DNA of 16,854 nt from the NCBI GenBank assembly GCA_016219235.1, contig JACRBO010000198.1, forward strand, positions 1 through 16,854, read 5' to 3'. This document shows positions 1 through 6,214 of this stretch, in pieces; the first letter of the stretch is position 1; each line of letters opens with the position of its first letter. Origin of the DNA: Chloroflexota bacterium. Lineage in GTDB: Bacteria; Chloroflexota; Anaerolineae; Fen-1058. A model generated the notes under the pieces. That model saw nothing but the letters and a program-made list of their open reading frames with translations, ran no database searches and was not told the origin of the DNA. A program made the position numbers and the translations under genes.

Positions 1-95
1 GTGTTGAAGTCGCTGGCGCGCAGTTTATAGCCGCGATAGGTCCAGACAGGCTCATTCTGGCCGACCGAGTCTTTAGTGCTGTCCGGTTCAGGCAT
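1..95 (-). CDS. N-terminal fragment of a protein, possibly DUF2270 membrane protein
   Basis: A leftward gene starts with ATG at 95 and runs off the window edge, leaving about 31 codons. The start is well supported: an AAGGAGGC Shine-Dalgarno site lies at 105-112, nine bases upstream. The visible residues are hydrophilic (MPEPDSTKDSVGQNEPVWTY), followed by RGYKLRASDFNT. The WTYRGY...DFNT pattern resembles, from memory, the start of DUF2270 predicted integral membrane proteins, whose first membrane helix comes later. No catalytic or membrane feature is visible in the fragment, so the family name is tentative; that this is a real gene start is much surer. It diverges from the sigma factor gene and shares a palindromic operator-like site with it. 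Confidence 0.55.
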   Translation of the reverse strand, partial: MPEPDSTKDSVGQNEPVWTYRGYKLRASDFN

Positions 96-118
96 ATTTA
101 GAACGCCTCCTTAATTTT

Positions 119-136
119 CTGTGAGAGAACTCACAG
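119..136. promoter_or_regulatory. Perfect inverted repeat, CRP/FNR-type operator candidate
   Basis: CTGTGAG-AGAA-CTCACAG is a perfect 7-bp-arm palindrome. Its inner part reads TGTGA-N6-TCACA (120-135), the textbook half-site arrangement of the CRP/FNR regulator family. It lies six bases upstream of the -35 box of the rightward sigma promoter, centred about 50 bases before the expected start point. It also lies just upstream of the ribosome binding site of the leftward gene, so it could activate one gene and repress the other. No regulator gene is visible in the window; binding is an inference from symmetry alone. Confidence 0.5.
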
Positions 137-141
137 ACCCC

Positions 142-170
142 TTGACACGTAGAGTATAATAAACTAGAAT
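142..170 (+). promoter_or_regulatory. Consensus sigma70-type promoter of the sigma factor gene
   Basis: TTGACA at 142-147 and TAGAAT at 165-170 are separated by exactly 17 bases, near-perfect for a housekeeping sigma promoter. Expected transcription start is about 177, giving a leader of roughly 160 bases, AT-rich in its first half. No riboswitch or attenuator fold was recognised in the leader. The CRP-like palindrome at 119-136 lies directly upstream. Confidence 0.7.
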
Positions 171-340
171 AATGCCATATAAATAGTTCTTGTGTCGATT
201 TTGAATATATGTTGTCTGAAATTAATCTATAAAAATTGTAACAAACAAGCCGTCAACGCGACTATGTCATTGAGCAGTTATTGGTGTCGCCTTCATTGTG
301 ACTGCGGTTGGGTGCAATGATAGCACAGAACAGGAGACAC

Positions 341-1495
341 ATGGGAAAATTATCGGGCGGTAGTCGGAGCCGGTTAGAGATTGAGCGGGTGGATGAGATC
401 GAGGTTGATGCAGGTGTGTCAGCCATTGACGAACTGGACGACGACGATCTGGATGTAGCGGCCGGGGATGGCGGCTGGCTGGACGAAGTCGAGCAGGCCG
501 AGGTCGAAGTCATGGAGGCCGGCGATGATGATGACTGGATCGATGATGAGCCTGAAGTTGAAGTCGCCAGCGATCCGGGTGAATTCGATTCGGTGGCGCA
601 TTACTTCAAGGAATCGGCGCGCCATCGGCTGTTGCCGCACGATCGGGAGCGCGAATTAACGCAAGCCGTGAAGCGCGGACGGATGGCGGGCAAACGCCAG
701 TCCGCTCGACCAGCAAAGTCGTTCTCGACAAGCGAACGCAAAAAATTAAGCGCCGACATTCAAGCCGGCATTGACGCCCGCGAAGAACTGGTGCGGGGCA
801 ACGCCCGACTGGTGATCAGCATTGCCAAGCGCTACCAGAATCTGGGCCTGCCGCTGATGGATTTGATTCAAGAGGGCAACATCGGCTTGTTGCGCGCCAT
901 CGATCGGTTTGAGCCGGCCCGCGGACTGCGTCTCTCGACTTACGCGACGTGGTGGGTACGGCAAGCGATCAACCGCGCAGTGGCTAATCAAGGCCGTGCT
1001 ATCCGTCTACCCGCGTACCTGCAAGATCGCTTGCACAAGATGTATCGCGTGGCGCAAGACCTGGAGCAGACGTTAGGCCGCGCGCCCAATGATGACGAAC
1101 TAGCGGCGACGCTGGAAGTTGCGCCCGAAGAAGTGCAGTCAATGCGATCGGCGGCGGTGCCCGTCACTTCGCTCGATGAGCCGCTCGGCGACGACGAAGA
1201 CGATTCGCCGTTGGCGCAACTCGAAGACAGTGACATTGTGCCGCTGGATGAACTGGTGGCGCGCCGCATGTTGCGCGAAGCGATGGATCGCGCGCTGGAA
1301 GAACTTCCCGCCCGTTACGCCATGATCGTGCGGATGCGCTATGGCATGGACGGCGACCGGCCGCGCACACTGGAAGACATCGCGCAGAAGTTGAACCTCA
1401 GCCGCGAGCGCGTGCGGCAGATCGAGCGGGATGCGTTCACCCGCCTGCGCATGCAGGACGATGTGCGCAAACAACGCCTGCCGATAGCGGCGTAA
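341..1495 (+). CDS. RNA polymerase sigma factor, SigA/RpoD-like (sigma70 family)
   Basis: Encodes a 384-residue sigma70-family factor that directs RNA polymerase to promoters. The N-terminal ~85 residues are highly acidic (runs such as DELDDDDLD and GDDDDWIDDEPE), like region 1.1 of primary sigma factors. Then come region 1.2 (VAHYFKESARHRLL), region 2 (NARLVISIAKRYQNLGLPLMD, then DLIQEGNIGLLRAIDRFEP and STYATWWVRQAI), region 3, and region 4 with helix-turn-helix LEDIAQKLNLSRERVRQIE. It is shorter than E. coli RpoD because there is no large non-conserved insert. The ATG at 341 has AGGAGA at 332-337, with short spacing. An in-frame TTG at 308 and ATG at 317 lack such a site. It is transcribed from the promoter at 142-170 and ends at the terminator at 1551. 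Primary versus group 2 sigma cannot be decided here. Confidence 0.93.
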   Translation: MGKLSGGSRSRLEIERVDEIEVDAGVSAIDELDDDDLDVAAGDGGWLDEVEQAEVEVMEAGDDDDWIDDEPEVEVASDPGEFDSVAHYFKESARHRLLPHDRERELTQAVKRGRMAGKRQSARPAKSFSTSERKKLSADIQAGIDAREELVRGNARLVISIAKRYQNLGLPLMDLIQEGNIGLLRAIDRFEPARGLRLSTYATWWVRQAINRAVANQGRAIRLPAYLQDRLHKMYRVAQDLEQTLGRAPNDDELAATLEVAPEEVQSMRSAAVPVTSLDEPLGDDEDDSPLAQLEDSDIVPLDELVARRMLREAMDRALEELPARYAMIVRMRYGMDGDRPRTLEDIAQKLNLSRERVRQIERDAFTRLRMQDDVRKQRLPIAA

Positions 1496-1550
1496 ATCTA
1501 TCTTTCATCAGTTAACTGTATAGGCCAGCCCACAGGGGCACCAAGGGATC

Positions 1551-1590
1551 GACCTGCCGGGATTAATCAACCGGCAGGTCTTTTTGTTTT
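1551..1590 (+). terminator. Intrinsic terminator after the sigma factor gene
   Basis: GACCTGCCGG (1551-1560) pairs perfectly with CCGGCAGGTC (1571-1580) around a 10-base loop, and TTTTTGTTTT follows directly. It terminates the rightward sigma transcript. The T-tract overlaps the last two bases of the convergent patatin gene. The right arm read on the minus strand, AGACCTGCCGGTT, matches the AGACCT-N3-RGGTT module seen at three other places in the window. Confidence 0.88.
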
Positions 1591-2479
1591 ACTCGATAAA
1601 TTCTTCCGCGCCCGGCGGCGGAGGCGGCGCGGCGTCGTCGCGGCGAAGGCGATTGGGGGCAGGGTGACGTAGATACGATTGCGACTGCCTGTGCCCGTGT
1701 TCGATCATCTCCGACGTTTTGCTGAAGTCACCCCACCGCAGGTCTTTGAAGCCGTTGAGCATGATGTGATGCACCGTGATGCCTGGCAGGCCAAGCACGT
1801 GCTCCAATTCCCGCAGGGTTTGATGATGCAGCATCACCTGAATGGTGCGATTGAGTATCCCCAGCATGCCTTTGGCGCGCGGCAAATTCTGCGTGGTGAG
1901 ACCCACATCCAGCGCGTAGATTTCGGTCGCGCCTTTGGCGACAGCCACTTCCAACGGCAAATTCGCGATCACGCCGCCATCGACGTACTGGTGGTTGCGA
2001 TGCACGATCGGTGGGAAGACAACGGGCATCGAGGCACTCATCACGATCGCATCGATCAAGTTCGCCGATCGGTCTGTTCCCCAGACGTAGAGCGATGTGC
2101 TGTTGAGCGTGGCCGCCGTCACATACAACGGGATCTTCAAGTCGGCAAAGGTCTTCAGTTGCGGCGGCATCGCCAGTTGGCACATGCGGCGTAAAGGCCG
2201 ATCGGTGTACAGGCTGTCGCGGCCGCGCACGAGGCGGCGGGCGAGGCCAAGCCGTCGGCCGGGATACACATCCGAGCGTTTGACGTTGCGCCAGATGTGC
2301 GCCAACTTCTCCATGCCGCCCGGCGTGGGATCGTAAGTCAGCATCGCGCCGTTGATCGAGCCGATCGACGTGCCGACGACGAAGTCCGGCTGCCGCGCCG
2401 GATCTTTCAACAACGCTTGCAGCGCGCCTACTTGCAGCGCCCCGCGTAAATTACCACCCGAGAGAACGTAGGCAATCAT
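1589..2479 (-). CDS. Patatin-like phospholipase (RssA/YjjU type)
   Basis: A 296-residue patatin-family serine hydrolase, probably a lipid acyl hydrolase. The glycine-rich oxyanion loop SGGNLRG is at residues 7-13. The nucleophile elbow GTSIGS carries Ser38 and the dyad aspartate is Asp167 in YVDGG, so the Ser-Asp dyad is intact. The body has the usual length of bacterial single-domain patatins; the C-terminal tail is Pro-rich (PPPPPG) and without a known domain. No signal peptide is visible. The ATG at 2479 is chosen because the conserved fold begins immediately (MIAYVLSGG). An upstream in-frame start near 2539 would translate a 7-bp tandem repeat as VIGHWSL. No Shine-Dalgarno site precedes 2479; the repeat array occupies that place. 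It is probably co-transcribed with the pentapeptide gene 73 bases upstream. Substrate is unknown. Confidence 0.88.
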   Translation of the reverse strand: MIAYVLSGGNLRGALQVGALQALLKDPARQPDFVVGTSIGSINGAMLTYDPTPGGMEKLAHIWRNVKRSDVYPGRRLGLARRLVRGRDSLYTDRPLRRMCQLAMPPQLKTFADLKIPLYVTAATLNSTSLYVWGTDRSANLIDAIVMSASMPVVFPPIVHRNHQYVDGGVIANLPLEVAVAKGATEIYALDVGLTTQNLPRAKGMLGILNRTIQVMLHHQTLRELEHVLGLPGITVHHIMLNGFKDLRWGDFSKTSEMIEHGHRQSQSYLRHPAPNRLRRDDAAPPPPPGAEEFIE

Positions 2480-2482
2480 AGC

Positions 2483-2510
2483 AATGACCAATGACCAATG
2501 ACCAATGACA
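2483..2510. repeat. 7-bp tandem repeat array (AATGACC x4)
   Basis: Three perfect AATGACC units at 2483, 2490 and 2497 and a fourth with one change (AATGACA, 2504-2510). The array ends three bases before the patatin start codon and replaces the expected ribosome binding site. The 7-bp period and TGAC core recur in the array at 15984-16011. Confidence 0.85.
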
Positions 2511-2526
2511 ACCGCACACTTCTGTC

Positions 2527-2554
2527 GTGCATTATGCATTGTGAATTGTGCATT
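2527..2554. repeat. GCATT/GTGAATT short repeat cluster
   Basis: Three related, degenerate units of 9-10 bases, GTGCATTAT, GCATTGTGA and ATTGTGCATT, run up to the TAA stop codon (2553-2555) of the pentapeptide gene and overlap it by two bases. With the 7-bp array it fills almost the whole gap between the two leftward genes. No hairpin with a T-tract is present, so it is not a standard terminator. Confidence 0.6.
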
Positions 2555-3215
2555 AGTCGAGGTCTTTGACGACCACGCCGAGGAGATTGACGAGGGCAGG
2601 GGCCTGCGTCGAGGTGATGATGGCCCCGGTGATGTCTTTGGCGTTGACGGTCAGGCCGTTGATGATCGAGCCGCGCAGGTCGGCGCCTTTCAGGCGCGCA
2701 TTGCGTAGATCGACTTCGCTCAGATCGCAATCGCGGAAGGCCACGCCCGATAGATCGGCATTCTCGAACGAACTCTGCCGCAGCCGGCAGCGCTCGAAGC
2801 GCACGGCCTTGAACTTGACCGACCAGAAGATCGACAATTCCACCTGGCAGTCGATCAGCCGCACGTCGGTCCACTGCGCGTCGGGCCACTTGGCGCCGAT
2901 GAGTTGGCAGCCCGTCATCTCTACACGATTGAGATGGGACTTTTCAAAGTTCGCGCCCGCCAACTGGCAGCGATTGAACCGCACATCGATGAATTGTGCT
3001 TTGGGCAATTTGCTTTGAATGAACTGCGCGTTCGTCAACTGGACTTGGTCAAACAGGGGCGCTTGCGCGACTTGATTGGACCAGTCTACGTCCGCGAGGC
3101 TGAGTTGGACATAGACGCCGTTATCGCTCAGCCGGGCAGGTTCATCGGTCCTGGTGAGGCCGGCGAGTTGCGGTGCTTGTACTTCTGAAGTCGAGTTAGT
3201 TTTTCGTTTGATCAT
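2553..3215 (-). CDS. Pentapeptide-repeat protein
   Basis: A 220-residue protein built mostly of A(D/N)LXX-like pentapeptide repeats. Clear runs include AQFIQ, AQFID, ANFEK and, near the C-terminus, ADLSG VAFRD CDLSE VDLRN ARLKG ADLRG. Such repeats fold as a right-handed quadrilateral beta-helix. The middle third is more degenerate, with many Cys in the i-2 positions (NRCQL, TGCQL, IDCQV, ERCRL, RDCDL). No other domain, signal peptide or membrane segment is seen, and the cellular role of most such proteins is unknown. ATG at 3215 is preferred; an in-frame GTG at 3224 is also possible. A TATAAT box lies only about 20 bases upstream, so the leader must be very short. It is followed by the patatin gene in the same direction. 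Confidence 0.85.
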   Translation of the reverse strand: MIKRKTNSTSEVQAPQLAGLTRTDEPARLSDNGVYVQLSLADVDWSNQVAQAPLFDQVQLTNAQFIQSKLPKAQFIDVRFNRCQLAGANFEKSHLNRVEMTGCQLIGAKWPDAQWTDVRLIDCQVELSIFWSVKFKAVRFERCRLRQSSFENADLSGVAFRDCDLSEVDLRNARLKGADLRGSIINGLTVNAKDITGAIITSTQAPALVNLLGVVVKDLD

Positions 3216-3234
3216 GTCGCTCACTTTCCGGGCG

Positions 3235-3265
3235 ATTATACCGCATACAATCAGCCTGATGTCAT
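3235..3265 (-). promoter_or_regulatory. Putative promoter of the pentapeptide/patatin genes
   Basis: On the minus strand a perfect TATAAT lies at 3240-3235, preceded by ATGACA (3265-3260) with a long 19-base spacer. The expected start point near 3228 leaves only about 4-13 bases before the GTG at 3224 or ATG at 3215, i.e. a near-leaderless message. The -10 box is convincing; the -35 box is weak. Confidence 0.45.
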
Positions 3266-3276
3266 GCCCGGCTCAA

Positions 3277-3307
3277 GGCCCGCGTCTCGCGGGCCGTCCG
3301 CGCGGAC
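3277..3307. repeat. Two adjacent GC-rich palindromes
   Basis: GGCCCGCG-TCT-CGCGGGCC (3277-3295) is a perfect 8-bp stem with a 3-base loop. The 12-bp palindrome GTCCGCGCGGAC (3296-3307) follows immediately. No T-tract follows. They lie in the divergent gap between the pentapeptide and amidohydrolase genes; function unknown. Confidence 0.6.
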
Positions 3308-3335
3308 GCGGACGACGAGCAGTCGGCTCAGGAGT

Positions 3336-3402
3336 CTCACGCCAAGCCGCAAAGGGGCAAAGGATCAAGGCTTTTCTTTGCTGCTTAGCGGCTTGGCGTG
3401 AG
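3336..3402. repeat. Long inverted repeat, 15-bp perfect arms
   Basis: CTCACGCCAAGCCGC (3336-3350) is repeated in inverse at 3388-3402, around a 37-base loop of purine-rich then pyrimidine-rich sequence. Sequences of the form CTCACGCCAAGGCGCAAAG occur as dispersed intergenic repeats in other bacterial genomes as far as I recall; this could not be checked. Its right arm ends 18 bases before the extended -10 promoter of the amidohydrolase gene, so it may influence that promoter or insulate it from the divergent gene. Confidence 0.75.
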
Positions 3403-3420
3403 TAGTTTCCCTTTTGCCCG

Positions 3421-3429
3421 TGCTATAAT
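3421..3429 (+). promoter_or_regulatory. Extended -10 promoter of the amidohydrolase gene
   Basis: TGCTATAAT is a perfect extended -10 element (TGn-TATAAT, hexamer 3424-3429). No good -35 hexamer lies 16-18 bases upstream, which fits the extended -10 class. The start point would be near 3436 and the leader about 22 bases, containing GGGAG (3446-3450) seven bases before the ATG. Confidence 0.6.
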
Positions 3430-3457
3430 GAGCCGAATTCACTTCGGGAGTTATTGA

Positions 3458-5425
3458 ATGATCAAAGTTGACACGATTCTGGCGCACGGCACCGTCATTG
3501 CAATGGATGACGCCTTCACGCTGATTGCGGATGGCGCGGTGGCGATGGACGGCGACTCGATTGTCGCGCTCGGTCCCGCCGCTGAGATTTTGCGCGACTA
3601 CTCGACTGAGAATGTGATCGATTGTCACGACTGCGCCATCATGCCCGGCCTGATCAACTCGCACACGCACGTGCCGATGACGCTGCTCCGCGGCCTGGCC
3701 GACGATTTGCGCCTGGACGTGTGGCTGATGGGTTATATGATGCCGGTCGAGCGCGAATTTGTGACGCCTGAATTCGTCCGCGTGGGCACGCTGCTCGGTT
3801 GTGCGGAGATGATCCGATCGGGCGTGACGACGTTCGCGGACATGTACTATTTTGAGGACGCCATCGCCGAGGCCACCGTGCAGGCTGGTCTGCGCGCCGT
3901 GCTCGCGGAATCGATCTTGAAGTTCCCCACGCCCGATGCCGCTTCCTACGAGGATGCCATCGAGTACTGCCGCACGTTCATCGAGAAGTGGAAGGGCCAC
4001 GCGCTGATCGTGCCCGCTGTTGGCCCGCACGCACATTACACCTGCCCGCCGGAAGTGCTGGAGGCATGTGTGAAGTTGGCGAAGGACTACGATGTGCCTT
4101 TGCATACGCACGTGTCGGAAACGGCACTGGAAGTGGAAGACAGCCGCAAGCAGCACGGTATGCCGGTGGTGCCGTGGATTCGGCGGCACGGCCTGTTAGA
4201 AACGCAGTTGATCGCCGCGCACTGCGTGCACGTGGACTCGGGCGAGATTCTGACGCTGCAACATGCGGGCGCGGGCGTGGTGCATAATCCGTCCAGCAAC
4301 TTGAAACTCGCCAGTGGCGTCGCGCCCGTCGGCGAGATGATCGCGGCGAATGTGAAGCTGGGCCTGGGCACCGATGGTACGGCCAGCAACAACGATCTGG
4401 ACATGTTCGAGGAGATGCGGCTGGCCTCGTTCATCGCCAAGGGCATCTCGCACGATCCGCTGGCGGTGCCGGCCAAGACCACGCTGATGCTGGCGACGAT
4501 CGGCGGGGCGCGGGCGGTGCATCTGGATCATCTGACCGGCTCACTGGAAGCGGGCAAGCGCGCCGATGTGATCGTGGTCGATCTGACGGGCCTGCACAAT
4601 ACGCCGCGCTTTGCGCGCGAACCGGAGCTGGTCTATTCGCAGATCGTGTATGCGTGCAAGAGCAGCGACGTGCGCGATGTGTGGTGCAACGGCCAGGCCG
4701 TCATGCGAGATTGGGATGTGCTGACGGTGGACATTCCCACGGTGATGGAGCAGGCGCAGGCGATTGCCGTGCAGATCGATCGGTTCTTGATGACGCGCGA
4801 AGGCAACTTGCTGGATAAACTCATCGCCATCGGCGGCATCGCGCAGGAAGAGTCGTACGAGGTGCAGGTGAAGGTGGCCGTTGAGGACGCCGCGCAGGTC
4901 GATCGGGTGCTGCAACAAGCGCCCATTCGCATCGAGCGATCATCGGTGCGGCGGCAGTACGATACGTACTTCATGTTTGCCGATCCCAAACAAGGGCGCA
5001 TTCGCTATCGCGAAGACGAGTTGCTGAACAAGGCCGGGGCGGTTACGGAGTCGCGCTATTCGCTGACGTTTACCGAGCCCGCCAAAGAGCGCGAGTTTGA
5101 GCAGTCCGTGCTGCTGTCGCGGTCGCGATTTACGGCGCGTGCCGATCGGTCGCTGCGGTTCTATCGGGAATACTTCCGCCCGGTGGAGGAACGCGAGGTC
5201 GACAAAGAACGGCGGCGCTATCACATCTTCTACAAAGAGACCGAGTTTGCCATCAACGTCGATCATGTGACGACGCCGAATCTGCCGGGTTGGTATATGG
5301 AGATTAAGAGCCGCACCTGGTCGCCGCGCGATGCCGATAAGAAGGCCGCGTTGATCTCCGAACTGCTGGCGCTGTTGAAGGTCGATCCGCAGGGTGTGAC
5401 GCGCACGGAGTATGTGGAGATTTAG
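3458..5425 (+). CDS. Amidohydrolase (MTA/SAH deaminase-like) fused to a C-terminal CYTH-like domain
   Basis: A 655-residue two-domain protein. Residues 1-~450 are an amidohydrolase of the 5-methylthioadenosine/S-adenosylhomocysteine deaminase type. The metal ligands are His69-x-His71 (NSHTHVP), His218 with Glu221 (HTHVSE), His255 (AAHC) and Asp306 (GTDG), so hydrolytic deamination looks intact. Close relatives include guanine and chlorohydrolase-type enzymes, so the substrate is not certain. Residues ~466-655 resemble a CYTH/triphosphate-tunnel domain: a variant ExExK signature E468-V-Q-V-K472, basic RIRYRED, later YKETEFAINVDHV and WYMEIKSR. The second signature Glu is Gln. Family deaminases normally end near 430-450 residues, so the extra 190 are a genuine fusion without frameshift. 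The start has GGGAG seven bases upstream and an extended -10 promoter. Confidence 0.88.
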   Translation: MIKVDTILAHGTVIAMDDAFTLIADGAVAMDGDSIVALGPAAEILRDYSTENVIDCHDCAIMPGLINSHTHVPMTLLRGLADDLRLDVWLMGYMMPVEREFVTPEFVRVGTLLGCAEMIRSGVTTFADMYYFEDAIAEATVQAGLRAVLAESILKFPTPDAASYEDAIEYCRTFIEKWKGHALIVPAVGPHAHYTCPPEVLEACVKLAKDYDVPLHTHVSETALEVEDSRKQHGMPVVPWIRRHGLLETQLIAAHCVHVDSGEILTLQHAGAGVVHNPSSNLKLASGVAPVGEMIAANVKLGLGTDGTASNNDLDMFEEMRLASFIAKGISHDPLAVPAKTTLMLATIGGARAVHLDHLTGSLEAGKRADVIVVDLTGLHNTPRFAREPELVYSQIVYACKSSDVRDVWCNGQAVMRDWDVLTVDIPTVMEQAQAIAVQIDRFLMTREGNLLDKLIAIGGIAQEESYEVQVKVAVEDAAQVDRVLQQAPIRIERSSVRRQYDTYFMFADPKQGRIRYREDELLNKAGAVTESRYSLTFTEPAKEREFEQSVLLSRSRFTARADRSLRFYREYFRPVEEREVDKERRRYHIFYKETEFAINVDHVTTPNLPGWYMEIKSRTWSPRDADKKAALISELLALLKVDPQGVTRTEYVEI

Positions 5426-5436
5426 GTCGGTGCGTT

Positions 5437-5501
5437 AGACCTGTCAGGTAGCGCAAGCGTACTCTATCTATCTGGGTTTCAATGCGCCACCTGACAGGTC
5501 T
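5437..5501. repeat. Inverted AGACCT-GTC-AGGT module pair
   Basis: AGACCTGTCAGGT (5437-5449) pairs perfectly with ACCTGACAGGTCT (5489-5501), 13 bp, plus an inner GCGC pairing after one mismatch, around a loop of about 30 bases. Each arm is itself a near-palindrome (ACCTG-T-CAGGT). It starts 11 bases after the amidohydrolase stop codon, but no T-tract follows, so it is not a canonical terminator. It is one of four loci in the window with the AGACCT-N3-AGGT core. Confidence 0.75.
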
Positions 5502-5602
5502 GGCGATTGCAGGCGGCTGGCATCGAGGGCGTTGGGCCGCGCACGCTACAACCAATAATCGGTTGCATCCCCAAAATGCAAGGTGACACGAGTATCGAAC
5601 AT

Positions 5603-6082
5603 ATGGAGACCATAAAGTATCGGAAGTGGGTTCTTGGCTTCAACAAGGCAGCGAATGAAGAGGCTTATCGCCAACTGGACGCTGGCGAACCGGAGACGTG
5701 TGGTTGCGGAGCGTGCCGCAATTTCGCTCAGGTACGAGACCGAGTGTATCCCGCCGAAGTTCAGGCATTGTTTGCTCAGATCGGCATAGACTTCAGGAAA
5801 GAAGCCGAAGTCTATCAGTTGTACCGACACCAGTCCGGTTGGCATGTATATGGTGGGTTTCTGCACATGATTGGTCGCATAGTTGCAGGGCCGGACTCAT
5901 TTCCAGTCAATTCAAGAAGCATTGGTGCGATTGATTTGGAACAAGTTGATGATCAGTTTTCGATAGGATTCACGGGGCACGTCGCAGGTGTTCGGCCACC
6001 CTTCTTCGAGCAGCCCCTTATCCAGATTGAGTTTTTGACAGAAGTCCCTTGGGTGCGCGGCGATATTGACGAACCGGAGTAG
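5603..6082 (+). CDS. Conserved-looking protein of unknown function with CxCxxC motif
   Basis: A 159-residue protein not assigned to a named family. Near the N-terminus is WVLGFNKAANEEAYRQLD, then Cys33-Gly-Cys35-Gly-Ala-Cys38-Arg-Asn-Phe, a CxCxxC cluster that could bind zinc or iron. Next come a conserved-looking YPAEVQALFAQIGIDFRKEAE segment and YGGFLHMIGRIV with a histidine. No signal peptide or membrane helix is visible, and the protein looks soluble and globular. The ATG at 5603 is the best guess. In-frame ATG 5576 and TTG 5507 would add residues derived from the repeat-rich gap, and none of the three has a clear ribosome binding site. The gene is visibly less GC-rich than its neighbours, which may indicate transfer. 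It ends before a strong terminator. Confidence 0.65.
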   Translation: METIKYRKWVLGFNKAANEEAYRQLDAGEPETCGCGACRNFAQVRDRVYPAEVQALFAQIGIDFRKEAEVYQLYRHQSGWHVYGGFLHMIGRIVAGPDSFPVNSRSIGAIDLEQVDDQFSIGFTGHVAGVRPPFFEQPLIQIEFLTEVPWVRGDIDEPE

Positions 6083-6100
6083 ATTGAAATCCGCGCCCAC

Positions 6101-6116
6101 CCCGGCGTGAGCCGGG
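6101..6116. repeat. Small hairpin with GTGA tetraloop
   Basis: CCCGGC-GTGA-GCCGGG is a perfect 6-bp stem closed by a GNRA-type loop (when read on the plus strand), just after the CxCxxC gene and 38 bases before the true terminator. It is followed by AAAA and not by T, so it is not itself a rightward terminator. Possibly a dispersed repeat or an mRNA 3' end stabiliser. Confidence 0.4.
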
Positions 6117-6153
6117 AAAACGCGGTCCACGAATAGACAACGGATAAACGACA

Positions 6154-6186
6154 GCGGCGCACTCATATCGAGTGCGCCGCGTTTTT
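6154..6186 (+). terminator. Intrinsic terminator after the CxCxxC gene
   Basis: GCGGCGCACTC (6154-6164) pairs perfectly with GAGTGCGCCGC (6170-6180) around a 5-base loop, followed by GTTTTTG. It ends rightward transcription. It sits in the convergent gap with the PBP-like gene. On the other strand a smaller stem (6198-6212, GGCGCG-TGC-CGCGCC) directly follows the PBP stop codon, but without a T-tract. Confidence 0.85.
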
Positions 6187-6214
6187 GTCTGGTAACAGGC
6201 GCGTGCCGCGCCCC

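Noticed and set aside
155..160. TATAAT at 155-160 as the -10 box of the sigma factor promoter
   Set aside because: It lies only 7 bases after TTGACA; TAGAAT at 165-170 has the correct 17-base spacing.
2480..2539. A longer patatin protein starting near 2539
   Set aside because: The added residues are a translated 7-bp repeat, and the conserved fold begins right at the ATG at 2479.
3365..4189. A 274-codon leftward open frame opposite the amidohydrolase
   Set aside because: Composition is His/Arg/Gln-rich without a domain, and it overlaps the metal-binding core of a certain gene.
119..5425. A cAMP circuit linking the CYTH domain (as adenylate cyclase) with the CRP-like palindrome
   Set aside because: The CYTH signature is altered, no CRP gene is visible and the two loci are not linked; the idea rests on coincidence of two weak inferences.
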